A program made the position numbers and the translations under genes. The notes beneath the pieces are model-generated. The model worked only from the letters and a program-made list of their open reading frames with translations, did not search any database and was not told where the DNA came from. From Oscillospiraceae bacterium (lineage in GTDB: Bacteria > Bacillota > Clostridia > Oscillospirales > Ruminococcaceae), in contig CAAGBS010000002.1 of assembly GCA_900768125.1 (NCBI GenBank), forward strand, positions 1 to 48,484: a DNA stretch of 48,484 nucleotides, given 5' to 3'. Below are positions 38,344 to 45,691 of the stretch, piece by piece (positions within the stretch are counted from its first letter, which is position 1; each line of letters opens with the position of its first letter).

Positions 38344-38352
38344 TAAGCACAA

Positions 38353-38396
38353 AAAATAAAGGCTTTTTGCCACGCGGCAGACTGCCTTTATTTTTG
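38353..38396 (+). terminator. Intrinsic terminator between dnaA and dnaN
   Basis: AAAATAAAGGC (38353-38363) pairs with GCCTTTATTTTT (38384-38395); the A-run before and T-run after allow it to work in both directions. It implies that dnaN is transcribed at least partly from its own promoter. Confidence 0.78.
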
Positions 38397-38419
38397 AGAG
38401 CGAAAAAATTAGTTTTTCG

Positions 38420-38612
38420 CTGAAATTTCAACAGGTTTTCATAAAGTTTCAACGGCGGGTTGAAAGAAAATTTCAACATTGATCGTTCACATGTTTTCAA
38501 CAGACGCGGTTTAAAAAATCAACTCCTGAGAAACGCCTTTGTGAACCACCTGACGGAATTTTCAACTTTTAAACGCTGCTTATTATTATTATTAAAAATA
38601 TATAATTCATTC
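38420..38612. other. oriC second part: DnaA boxes and AT-rich unwinding tract
   Basis: Within the 348-base dnaA-dnaN gap are ATTTCAACA (38425-38433), GTTTCAACG (38446-38454), ATTTCAACA (38470-38478), TTTTCAACA (38494-38502) and TTTTCAACT (38559-38567). After a short ACGCTGC stretch comes TTATTATTATTATTAAAAATA (about 38580-38600), whose other strand is a run of TAA triplets. Box, GC spacer and triplet tract resemble the Bacillus basal unwinding system with DnaA-trios. A small AAACCGC/GCGGTTT hairpin lies near 38619-38635. No gene is present in the gap. Confidence 0.7.
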
Positions 38613-38691
38613 TTTGAAAAAAACCGCTTCGCGGTTTCGGGCGATATCCGGAGTCGGCAGTGCGGTATCATTAAAAGAAAGGATACACAAT

Positions 38692-39789
38692 ATGAAATTC
38701 ATCTGCAATAAGGACACTATCCTCTCGGTGGTTCAGACTACGTCAAAGGCCGCTGCGGGTAAGTCGAGCATTCAGGCTCTGGAAGGCATACTTATGGAAC
38801 TGGAGGGCAATACCCTTACAGTCACCGGTTACGACCTGGATATAGGTATCAAGACTTCTATCGAGGTTCAGGGTATCGAGAGCGGTAATATAGTAATCTC
38901 TGCACGCATGGCTGTCGATATCATCAGAAAAATGCCGTCTGGTAATATCACCTTCGAGTGCAGCGGAAATAATCTCGCCGAGATAACCAATAATCTGACT
39001 TCGTTCTCGGTAAGCTGCTCCAGCGCCGACGATTATCCCAACGTTCCCCAGGTAGACCCCAATACAAGCTTTTCCATGCCGCAGAAGCTGCTGAAGAGCA
39101 TGATAACACAGACCAAGTTCGCTGTGGCTGTTGTTGACAGCAAGCCTGCGCTGATGGGCTGCAAGTTCGAACTGGAAAACAATGTGCTCAGCATTGCCGC
39201 TGTTGACGGCGTAAGAATAGCGCTGCGGCAGGAGCCGGTGGCTTACGATAATATAAGCTTCATCGTTCCTGCGAAGACTCTTGAGGAACTTACGCATATC
39301 CTCTCCGACGACGCTGACAAGAATGTCACTATCTGCATAGATAAGAACCAGATCAGCTTCATCGTTGACGGCTATACTATGATATCCCGCCTGCTTGACG
39401 GCGACTTTATCCCGTTCAAGAACTATCTCAAGTGCTCGGACGAGGTTTACGCGGAAGTCAACTGCCGCGAGATGATCGACATGCTTGACCGCGCTATGCT
39501 CATAATAAATGAGAAGAACAAGAATCCTATCCGCTGCGAGATAAAGGACAACACCATCAGCATGAGCTGCACCACCGCCCTTGGCAAGGTGAACGACAGC
39601 ATTACGGCAAAGTATAACGGACAGCCGCTGGTAGTTGGCTTCAATGCAAAATACATGCTCGACGCTTTCAAGGCGTGCGACGCGGATACCGTAAAGCTAG
39701 TTGCTACGTCTTCTGTCGCTCCTCTGATAATCCTGCCCATGAGCGGGAAAGAATTTACCTATCTCGTTCTCCCCATGCGCCTGAAATGA
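38692..39789 (+). CDS. dnaN: DNA polymerase III beta sliding clamp
   Basis: The 365-residue clamp tethers the replicative polymerase to DNA. It starts MKFICNKDTILSVVQTTSKA at the ATG at 38692, with AAGAAAGG upstream. Three clamp domains follow (FECSGNNLAEI, FIVPAKTLEELTHILSD, and the C-terminal FNAKYMLDAFKAC ... LIILPM), and the end YLVLPMRLK is the typical clamp C-terminus. Position after dnaA and before yaaA-recF is standard. An in-frame start at 38614 is rejected because it lies before the ribosome site. Confidence 0.96.
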   Translation: MKFICNKDTILSVVQTTSKAAAGKSSIQALEGILMELEGNTLTVTGYDLDIGIKTSIEVQGIESGNIVISARMAVDIIRKMPSGNITFECSGNNLAEITNNLTSFSVSCSSADDYPNVPQVDPNTSFSMPQKLLKSMITQTKFAVAVVDSKPALMGCKFELENNVLSIAAVDGVRIALRQEPVAYDNISFIVPAKTLEELTHILSDDADKNVTICIDKNQISFIVDGYTMISRLLDGDFIPFKNYLKCSDEVYAEVNCREMIDMLDRAMLIINEKNKNPIRCEIKDNTISMSCTTALGKVNDSITAKYNGQPLVVGFNAKYMLDAFKACDADTVKLVATSSVAPLIILPMSGKEFTYLVLPMRLK

Positions 39790-39968
39790 ATCGATCGGTG
39801 GGAAAGGGCATGTCTGGCTGCGCAGGCTCTTCCCCAGCCATGAAATAATTTTTGCGCGGCTGCATGAATATCTACCCGCGGCTTCTGCGGTGGGCTTATT
39901 CGACATGCAACGCAGTGCGAGATATATAATGCACGCTTTGTATAATTTGGAAAGGAACAACTTACACA

Positions 39969-40214
39969 ATGGAAGAAATCAAAATCGTTACACCGTTTAT
40001 CAAGCTGGATCAGCTTATAAAATTCGCAGGGCTTGCCGAGACCGGCGCAAAGGCTAAGATACTTATAGAACTTGGCGAATTCAACGTCAACGGAGAACTG
40101 TGCACAAAGCGCGGAAAGAAGATAAAGCCCGGCGATACCATCGAATTTAAGGGAAAGAAATATAAGATAGCGCTGGACGAGAATGCAGCGGCTGAAAACG
40201 CTAAAAACGCATAA
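39969..40214 (+). CDS. yaaA: S4-domain RNA-binding protein YaaA
   Basis: The 81-residue protein has an S4 RNA-binding fold (IKLDQLIKFAGLAETGAKAK, VNGELCTKRGKKIKPGD). Such proteins are routinely found between dnaN and recF in Firmicutes; ribosome-associated RNA binding is expected but the precise role is not known. GGAAAGGAACAA lies upstream of the ATG. The 180-base gap before it is GC-rich with possible stems and a TATATAAT near 39932, which may be a promoter. Confidence 0.9.
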   Translation: MEEIKIVTPFIKLDQLIKFAGLAETGAKAKILIELGEFNVNGELCTKRGKKIKPGDTIEFKGKKYKIALDENAAAENAKNA

Positions 40215-40222
40215 TCGTTCAT

Positions 40223-41356
40223 ATGGTCATTACACGGCTGTATATCCGCAATTTCCGGAATATAAAGGAGGCTGAGCTGGAATTTGACAGCAGCCTCAAC
40301 ATTTTTGTCGGGAAGAATGCGCAGGGTAAAACTAATCTGATGGAGGCTGTTTCCGTCTGTCTTGGCGGGAGCTTTCGTCATGTGCGCTATTCCCAGTATA
40401 TTCCGGTGAATGAGCCGGGCGCGGAGGTGTTTATCAGGCTCTGTTTCAGGAACGATGATAATACCGGGCGTGAAAATGTCGTGGAATATACTATAAGTAA
40501 TGGAAAGCCGCAGATAACCTATAACGGACTGAGCGTCAGCGACGCTTCGAAGCTTTTCGGAGTGCTGAAATATGTCGTGTTCGTGCCGGAGCACCTGAAT
40601 CTTATCAAGGGCGCGCCGGAGCTGAGACGCGCATATCTTGACGATGTTGCAGTGATGCAGACGCAGACGCATTTGAAAAAGCTGTCCAACTACAACCGCG
40701 GGCTGAAGCAGCGAAATAATATCCTTGCCTTTGCGAGAAAGGATATTTCAGCGGCAGAGCTTTCCGCGCAGCTTGCGCCATGGGACCAGGTGCTTGCCAG
40801 CGAGGGAATAAACGTATCTTACGGCAGGCTGCGCTATTTTTCGTTCCTGCAGCAGTATGCGGCTGAGATTTATTACAGGCTGACCGAGGGTGCGGAAACG
40901 CTCTCTATGGAGTATTACAGCTCAATTTTTAAAACTACCAGTATAGATTTTGGCAATGTCAACGAACTGTTTAGTAAATATGTGGCTGAACTGGAGAACA
41001 ATCTTGATACTGAGATGAAACTCCGGTACACAAGCGCGGGAGTCCACCGCGACGACGTCAATTTCTACATCAACGGAATGGCGGCGCGGGATTTCGCGTC
41101 CCAGGGACAGACCAGGAGCGCGGCGCTCGCTCTGAAACTTTCGGAGGCTGAGATAATCCGCCGCAAGAACAAGACTTGTCCGGTGGTTATACTTGACGAT
41201 ATTCTCAGCGAACTTGACCAGATACGACGCAATTTCGTTATCAACAATATAGATAAAAGTCAGGTGTTTATTACTTGCTGTAATATAGACGACCTGTCCT
41301 CACTGGAGGGTGGAAAGTGCTGGCACGCGGAAAACGGCGTGTTTACGGAGGGGTGA
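40223..41356 (+). CDS. recF: DNA repair and replication protein RecF
   Basis: The 377-residue SMC-like ATPase loads RecA at gaps. Walker A is GKNAQGKTN near residue 31, the signature region SQGQTRSAALALKLSEA and Walker B VVILDDILSELD are near the C-terminus. It begins MVITRLYIRNFRNIKEAEL, a standard RecF start, nine bases after yaaA. Its stop is followed directly by the remB-like gene with a ribosome site inside its final codons. Confidence 0.96.
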   Translation: MVITRLYIRNFRNIKEAELEFDSSLNIFVGKNAQGKTNLMEAVSVCLGGSFRHVRYSQYIPVNEPGAEVFIRLCFRNDDNTGRENVVEYTISNGKPQITYNGLSVSDASKLFGVLKYVVFVPEHLNLIKGAPELRRAYLDDVAVMQTQTHLKKLSNYNRGLKQRNNILAFARKDISAAELSAQLAPWDQVLASEGINVSYGRLRYFSFLQQYAAEIYYRLTEGAETLSMEYYSSIFKTTSIDFGNVNELFSKYVAELENNLDTEMKLRYTSAGVHRDDVNFYINGMAARDFASQGQTRSAALALKLSEAEIIRRKNKTCPVVILDDILSELDQIRRNFVINNIDKSQVFITCCNIDDLSSLEGGKCWHAENGVFTEG

Positions 41357-41360
41357 CGCA

Positions 41361-41606
41361 GTGTATCTCTATCTTGGGAATGATACTACCGTCAGAAAAG
41401 ACGACGTTATCGGTATCTTCGACATTGAGGAATGCTCCGTCAGCCGCATTACTGCTGATTTTCTCAACGCTTCGCAGAAGCAGGGCAGAGTAGTCAGCGT
41501 TTCGGACGACATGCCAAAGGCTTTCGTGGTCTGCACAGAAAAGACCTACATCACGAATGTGTCTAACTCTACCATCAATAAAAGATGTGAATATAAATAT
41601 TCTTAA
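41361..41606 (+). CDS. remB: RemB-like (DUF370) regulatory protein
   Basis: The 81-residue protein starts with GTG at 41361: VYLYLGNDTTVRKDDVIGIFD is the family N-terminus, followed by RVVSVSDDMPKAFVVC and the hydrophilic C-terminus. GGAGGGGTGA overlaps the end of recF and sets the GTG start. RemB and the related RemA are extracellular-matrix regulators in Bacillus, and the recF-remB-gyrB order is the same there. DNA-binding regulation of matrix genes is inferred from the family. Confidence 0.88.
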   Translation: MYLYLGNDTTVRKDDVIGIFDIEECSVSRITADFLNASQKQGRVVSVSDDMPKAFVVCTEKTYITNVSNSTINKRCEYKYS

Positions 41607-41704
41607 TGTAATATTGCGTTGTGATATTGCACTCTGTTGAATTTTTGAAATTTGAATTTTGTATAAATTTGCAGTGATATTACTTTTGGTAATCTGAAAA
41701 GATA

Positions 41705-41736
41705 TAAAAAAAGAGAGCGGTGCTCTCCTTTTTTTG
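41705..41736. terminator. Bidirectional terminator between remB and the flavin-binding-type gene
   Basis: GAGAGC (41713-41718) pairs with GCTCTC (41722-41727) flanked by AAAAAAA and TTTTTTT, so it can stop transcription in both directions. It separates the convergent remB and the gene ending at 41739. Confidence 0.9.
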
Positions 41737-41738
41737 TT

Positions 41739-42245
41739 TTAGACCTCGGACGGCAGGTCTATTTTTTCTTCTGCGACCTGGTGCGTGCGGCAGCAGTAAT
41801 CTTCGGCGGTGAGTTTCAGTACGACCATGCTGTTTAGCGCCTGTTCGCTGAATTTGTGCTCGGTCTTCTCCTCGTCGTATTTGCTGATTATCGAGGTCAG
41901 TCCGGTGAGCTTTTCTATGCCGTTTACTATCTCGATGGAGCCGGTGCCGGTTATGCACTCGTATATCGCGGATACGCCGCAGTCGTTTTCGTCCTTTATT
42001 ACATCGGTCAGGTGGTCTATCTCAAAGCCCGCGATGTTGTTCTTTTTTATCAGGTCGATCTTCTGTCCCTTAGGCGATGTGTGGAAGAACAGCTCCAGGT
42101 GTTTTCCCTCCAGCTTGTAGCCGAAGCACATCGGGATTATGTAGGGATATTCGCCGTTCATAAGCGCGATACGGCATACCTTCGCTTCTTTCAGCAGTTT
42201 GTTTATCGCTGCGGGATCGGTCATTTCTATGTTTTTGCCGGTCAT
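41739..42245 (-). CDS. Pyridoxamine 5'-phosphate oxidase-like flavin-binding protein
   Basis: A 168-residue protein of the PNPOx-like FMN-binding split-barrel type (NimA/5-nitroimidazole-reductase-related branch): VCRIALMNGEYPYIIPMCFGY, LELFFHTSPKGQKIDLIKKN, VSAIYECITGTGSIEIV and the C-terminal LKLTAEDYCCRTH. FMN binding is expected; the substrate is unknown, and the NimA link does not prove drug resistance. GGGAG precedes the ATG at 42245; ATG 42224 is an alternative. It lies downstream of rpsT on the same strand but behind a terminator. Confidence 0.82.
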   Translation of the reverse strand: MTGKNIEMTDPAAINKLLKEAKVCRIALMNGEYPYIIPMCFGYKLEGKHLELFFHTSPKGQKIDLIKKNNIAGFEIDHLTDVIKDENDCGVSAIYECITGTGSIEIVNGIEKLTGLTSIISKYDEEKTEHKFSEQALNSMVVLKLTAEDYCCRTHQVAEEKIDLPSEV

Positions 42246-42277
42246 TTTTATACTCCCTTTTTCTACATTTTACAACA

Positions 42278-42314
42278 ATAAAACAATCACCCGCATGCTG
42301 TCAGCCTGCGGGTG
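42278..42314 (-). terminator. Intrinsic terminator of rpsT
   Basis: On the minus strand CACCCGCA (42314-42307) pairs with TGCGGGTG (42295-42288) and is followed by ATTGTTTTATTG. Confidence 0.82.
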
Positions 42315-42336
42315 TATGTTTGCTTTCTTCAAGAAA

Positions 42337-42582
42337 TTATGCAGTAGCGTTTGCTTTCTTTGCAAGCTGGGACTTCAGACGAGCAGCCTTATTCTTGTGG
42401 ATAAGACCTTTACCTGCAGCCTTGTCTACGCTTACAACTGCGGTCTTGATAACAGCAGCATCAGCACCTTCGGCACGAGCCTTCTTGATAACTGTCTTGA
42501 GTGCAGTCTTGGAAGCCTTGTTAGCCTCAGTTCTCTCCTTGGCGATGAGAACTCTCTTCTTTGCAGACTTGATATTCGGCAT
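42337..42582 (-). CDS. rpsT: 30S ribosomal protein S20
   Basis: The 81-residue basic protein of the small subunit binds 16S rRNA early in assembly. MPNIKSAKKRVLIAKERT and the helical repeats KTALKTVIKKA, HKNKAARLKSQLAKKA are characteristic. It is monocistronic, with promoter 42706-42734, a leader of about 115 bases and its own terminator. GGAGGTGAAAATAAATG provides the ribosome site. It is convergent in order with gyrB on the other side of a 407-base gap. Confidence 0.96.
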   Translation of the reverse strand: MPNIKSAKKRVLIAKERTEANKASKTALKTVIKKARAEGADAAVIKTAVVSVDKAAGKGLIHKNKAARLKSQLAKKANATA

Positions 42583-42705
42583 TTATTTTCACCTCCATAG
42601 CTATTCGATCGGAACAGCGCATTTCTGCACCCATTCTCGATTTATTGTCTTATTGAGCGTTCACGTTATAATTACTTATACTGAACGACCATAATAATAT
42701 ATTTT

Positions 42706-42734
42706 ATTATACCATACTATTTTCTAAATTGCAA
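42706..42734 (-). promoter_or_regulatory. Sigma-A promoter of rpsT
   Basis: On the minus strand TTGCAA (42734-42729), a 17-base spacer and TATAAT (42711-42706). In the 42583-42989 gap it is divergent from the gyrB promoter; the remaining sequence shows no gene. Confidence 0.85.
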
Positions 42735-42871
42735 GGGGGTAACTGCAATTTTTTTATGGTTTTTTTTAACTCTCAGTAATGTTTGGCTGGATTACTTCAC
42801 GGAGTGTATCCCATTTTGACTGCGGGCAGAGTTCGGTTTGATAATTTTTGCCCCGAAAACTCCGGAAATGC

Positions 42872-42900
42872 TTGCAATTTTGGCGGTTTTGTGGTATACT
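42872..42900 (+). promoter_or_regulatory. Sigma-A promoter of gyrB
   Basis: TTGCAA (42872-42877), a 17-base spacer and TATACT (42895-42900), 90 bases upstream of the gyrB ATG. A short GCCGGTA-like palindrome (TACCGGTAAGCCGGTA, about 42954-42969) lies in the leader. Confidence 0.82.
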
Positions 42901-42989
42901 ATATATAATATATGCGTTTTGCAATATAAGGGGCTGGAAGCCCTGCTGTCTGTACCGGTAAGCCGGTATTTTATGGAGGTTAAGGTTTA

Positions 42990-44978
42990 ATGGCTGAAAA
43001 TGAAAAGACTCAGGATATGAGTTACGGCGCTGACGACATACAGGTCTTAAAGGGACTTGAGGCTGTACGCAAGCGCCCGGGTATGTACGTTGGCTCTTCC
43101 GGCGAGGGCGGTCTGCACCATCTTGTTTACGAGATAGTCGATAACGCCATCGACGAGGCTCTTGCAGGCTACTGCACCGAGATCAACGTATCTATACTCC
43201 CCGACAACGTTATCCGCGTTGTGGACAACGGACGTGGTATCCCTACGGCTATAAATCACGCCGAGGGTATCTCTGCGGCGACTGTCGTTTTTACAGTACT
43301 GCATGCCGGTGGTAAGTTCGGCGGCGGCGGATATAAGGTCGCGGGAGGTCTTCACGGCGTTGGTGCTTCCGTAGTCAATGCGCTGTCCGAATGGCTCGAG
43401 GTGGAGATACACGATGGCAAGAACATTCATTTTCAGCGGTTTGAGCGCGGCGAATACAGTGAGCCGATAAAGGTCATCGGCACCACCGACCACACCGGTA
43501 CAACCGTAACGTTCAAGCCGGACGGGGAGATATTCCACACCACGGTGTTCAGCTACGCCACTCTGCAGGACAGGCTGCGTGAAAAGGCGTTCCTCAACGG
43601 CGGTCTGAAGATAACCCTTTCAGATACACGCGACCCGGAGAACCCCGTTTACGAGGAAATGATGTACGAGGGCGGTATCCGCAGCTATATCGAATGGCTC
43701 AACAAGAAGCGCGGCGCTGACGTACTCCACCCGGACGTTATCTACCTTTCCGGCAACATGAACGGTATCGACGTTGAAATAGCGTTCCAGTATACCACCG
43801 ATTTCAACAGCGAGGTTTTTCGCTCCTTTGCGAACGATATCCACACCGGCGAGGGCGGTACTCACGAGATAGGCTTCAAGAAGGCGCTCAGCAAGGTCGT
43901 CAACGACTACGCCAAGGCTTATAAGGAGAACCAGGAGAAGAACAAGCCCAAGAAAAAGTCCGCAAAGAAGGGCGAGGAAGAAAAGCCCTTTGCAGGCTAC
44001 AGCGGCGAGGCTATCCGCGAGGCGATAAATGCGATAATCTCCGTAAAGCTGCCGGAGTGCGAGTTCGAGGGTCAGACCAAGAGTAAGCTTGGAAATCCCG
44101 AGGTTCAGCCGGTCGTTTATAAGATAGCCGTTGAGCAGCTCACTTACTATTTTGAGGAGCACCCGGACACCGCCATGATCATCATGAACAAGGCGATGAA
44201 TTCCCAGGCGGCTCGTGACGCGGCTAAAAAGGCGATGGAAGCAAAGCGCAAGTCCGTGATGGACAGCAACGGGCTTCCCGGCAAGCTTGCAGACTGCTCC
44301 GAAAAAGATCCGACATTTACTGAAATCTACATCGTAGAGGGAGACTCTGCGGGCGGTTCAGCCAAGAGCGGCCGCGACAGGCGTTTCCAGGCTATCCTGT
44401 CCCTTTGGGGCAAGATGCTCAACGTTGAAAAGGCGCGCGCCGACAAGGTTTACAACAATGACAAACTTTCCCCGGTAGTAAAGGCGCTGGGTACCGGCAT
44501 CGCGGAGGATTTCGACATAACAAAGCTAAGATACGGGCGAGTTATCATCATGGCTGATGCCGATGTTGACGGCGCGCATATCGCAACGCTTATGCTTACG
44601 TTCTTCTTCCGCTTCATGAGGCCGCTTATCGAGCAGGGACACGTTTATATTGCACAGCCTCCGCTTTTCAAGGTGGCAAGGGGCAAGAACGTTAAATATG
44701 CGTTCTCAGACGATGAGCGCGATATGTATATCAGGGAACTTTCCGGCGAAAACGGCGCAAAGGTCGATGTTCAGCGATACAAAGGTCTTGGTGAGATGGA
44801 CCCTGAACAGCTTTGGGAGACCACTATGAACCCTGAGACCCGCACCATGCTACGTGTCACCGTTGAGGACGCTGCAAAGGCTGACGAGATAATGACCATT
44901 CTCATGGGCGACAAGGTAGAACCCAGACGTGAATTTATCGAGCAGAATGCAACTCTTGTTCAGAATCTGGATTTCTGA
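42990..44978 (+). CDS. gyrB: DNA gyrase subunit B
   Basis: The 662-residue ATPase subunit of gyrase. The GHKL ATPase residues (EIVDNAIDEALAGY, DNGRGIPT, GGLHGVGASVVNALS), transducer, and TOPRIM domain (VEGDSAGGSAKSGRDRR, MADADVDGAH) are complete. In the usually invariant QAILPLRGKILNVEKA stretch this protein reads QAILSLWGKMLNVEKA. A lysine-rich insert lies near 310-330. It starts MAENEKTQDMSYGADDIQV with GGAGG upstream and leads the gyrB, 45020 gene, gyrA unit. Confidence 0.96.
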   Translation: MAENEKTQDMSYGADDIQVLKGLEAVRKRPGMYVGSSGEGGLHHLVYEIVDNAIDEALAGYCTEINVSILPDNVIRVVDNGRGIPTAINHAEGISAATVVFTVLHAGGKFGGGGYKVAGGLHGVGASVVNALSEWLEVEIHDGKNIHFQRFERGEYSEPIKVIGTTDHTGTTVTFKPDGEIFHTTVFSYATLQDRLREKAFLNGGLKITLSDTRDPENPVYEEMMYEGGIRSYIEWLNKKRGADVLHPDVIYLSGNMNGIDVEIAFQYTTDFNSEVFRSFANDIHTGEGGTHEIGFKKALSKVVNDYAKAYKENQEKNKPKKKSAKKGEEEKPFAGYSGEAIREAINAIISVKLPECEFEGQTKSKLGNPEVQPVVYKIAVEQLTYYFEEHPDTAMIIMNKAMNSQAARDAAKKAMEAKRKSVMDSNGLPGKLADCSEKDPTFTEIYIVEGDSAGGSAKSGRDRRFQAILSLWGKMLNVEKARADKVYNNDKLSPVVKALGTGIAEDFDITKLRYGRVIIMADADVDGAHIATLMLTFFFRFMRPLIEQGHVYIAQPPLFKVARGKNVKYAFSDDERDMYIRELSGENGAKVDVQRYKGLGEMDPEQLWETTMNPETRTMLRVTVEDAAKADEIMTILMGDKVEPRREFIEQNATLVQNLDF

Positions 44979-45019
44979 TATAATGTCAGCGAGTATTACA
45001 GAGAGTATTATTTAAGGAA

Positions 45020-45679
45020 GTGATCTGTATTTCTAACGGGCTTATTCCGGACTTCGGCGGTATGGCGGAGGAAAACAGCGCGGCTGTTGAAAAAAACTCA
45101 GCGCCTGTTGTTCAGTTCAGCTATGACAATACGCTCGAAGAGATAGATGGAGCGATGAAGTCTTTTCAGATGAAATTCAAGAGCAAGCGTTGGATGATCT
45201 CCATCGCGGCTTATGGGCTGATAACTGCGGCTGTCAACTTCTCCATCGTGATAAATCCTACATCTGTGTTTGCCTATGCGGCGCTGCTTTTCTGCTCTGT
45301 CGGACTGGTCTACAGCATCACAGACAGGTCCAGGGCAAGAAAAAAGACCATTGACGCGCTCCGGGACATGAATCCGGAGAACTACACCGCAGTTTTCTAT
45401 GACGACCGTATTGAGATAGATACAGTCATAAAGCCGAAAGCAAACGAAGTGCGCGTCAAAATAGACGAACAGGCGGACGATGAAGCTATATCTCCGCTGA
45501 AAACTACATTTATTATCGGGCAGGACCTGCTCGAGTTCATAGAAAATGACGAGTCGCTGCTGCTGGTGTTCAACAGGCAGCAGATATACTGCTTCCCTAA
45601 AAGATGTCTTTCAGTGGAGCAGGAGGACAAGGTCAGAGATTTTCTGACTGAGAAAATTTCATGGAAGTCGGAAAACTAA
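45020..45679 (+). CDS. YcxB-like membrane protein
   Basis: A protein of about 219 residues with an N-terminal acidic region, two adjacent transmembrane helices (about 58-80 and 82-100; ISIAAYGLITAAVNFSIV, FAYAALLFCSVGLVYS), and a C-terminal domain with strand pattern and PKRCLSVEQED, as in the YcxB-like family. The start is uncertain. GTG at 45020 directly abuts AAGGAAG, and the site AAGGAAGTGAT is better spaced for an ATT codon at 45029; ATG at 45062 is the next candidate. It lies between gyrB and gyrA, presumably co-transcribed. The function is unknown. Confidence 0.78.
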   Translation: MICISNGLIPDFGGMAEENSAAVEKNSAPVVQFSYDNTLEEIDGAMKSFQMKFKSKRWMISIAAYGLITAAVNFSIVINPTSVFAYAALLFCSVGLVYSITDRSRARKKTIDALRDMNPENYTAVFYDDRIEIDTVIKPKANEVRVKIDEQADDEAISPLKTTFIIGQDLLEFIENDESLLLVFNRQQIYCFPKRCLSVEQEDKVRDFLTEKISWKSEN

Positions 45680-45691
45680 GTTGGAGGTAAA

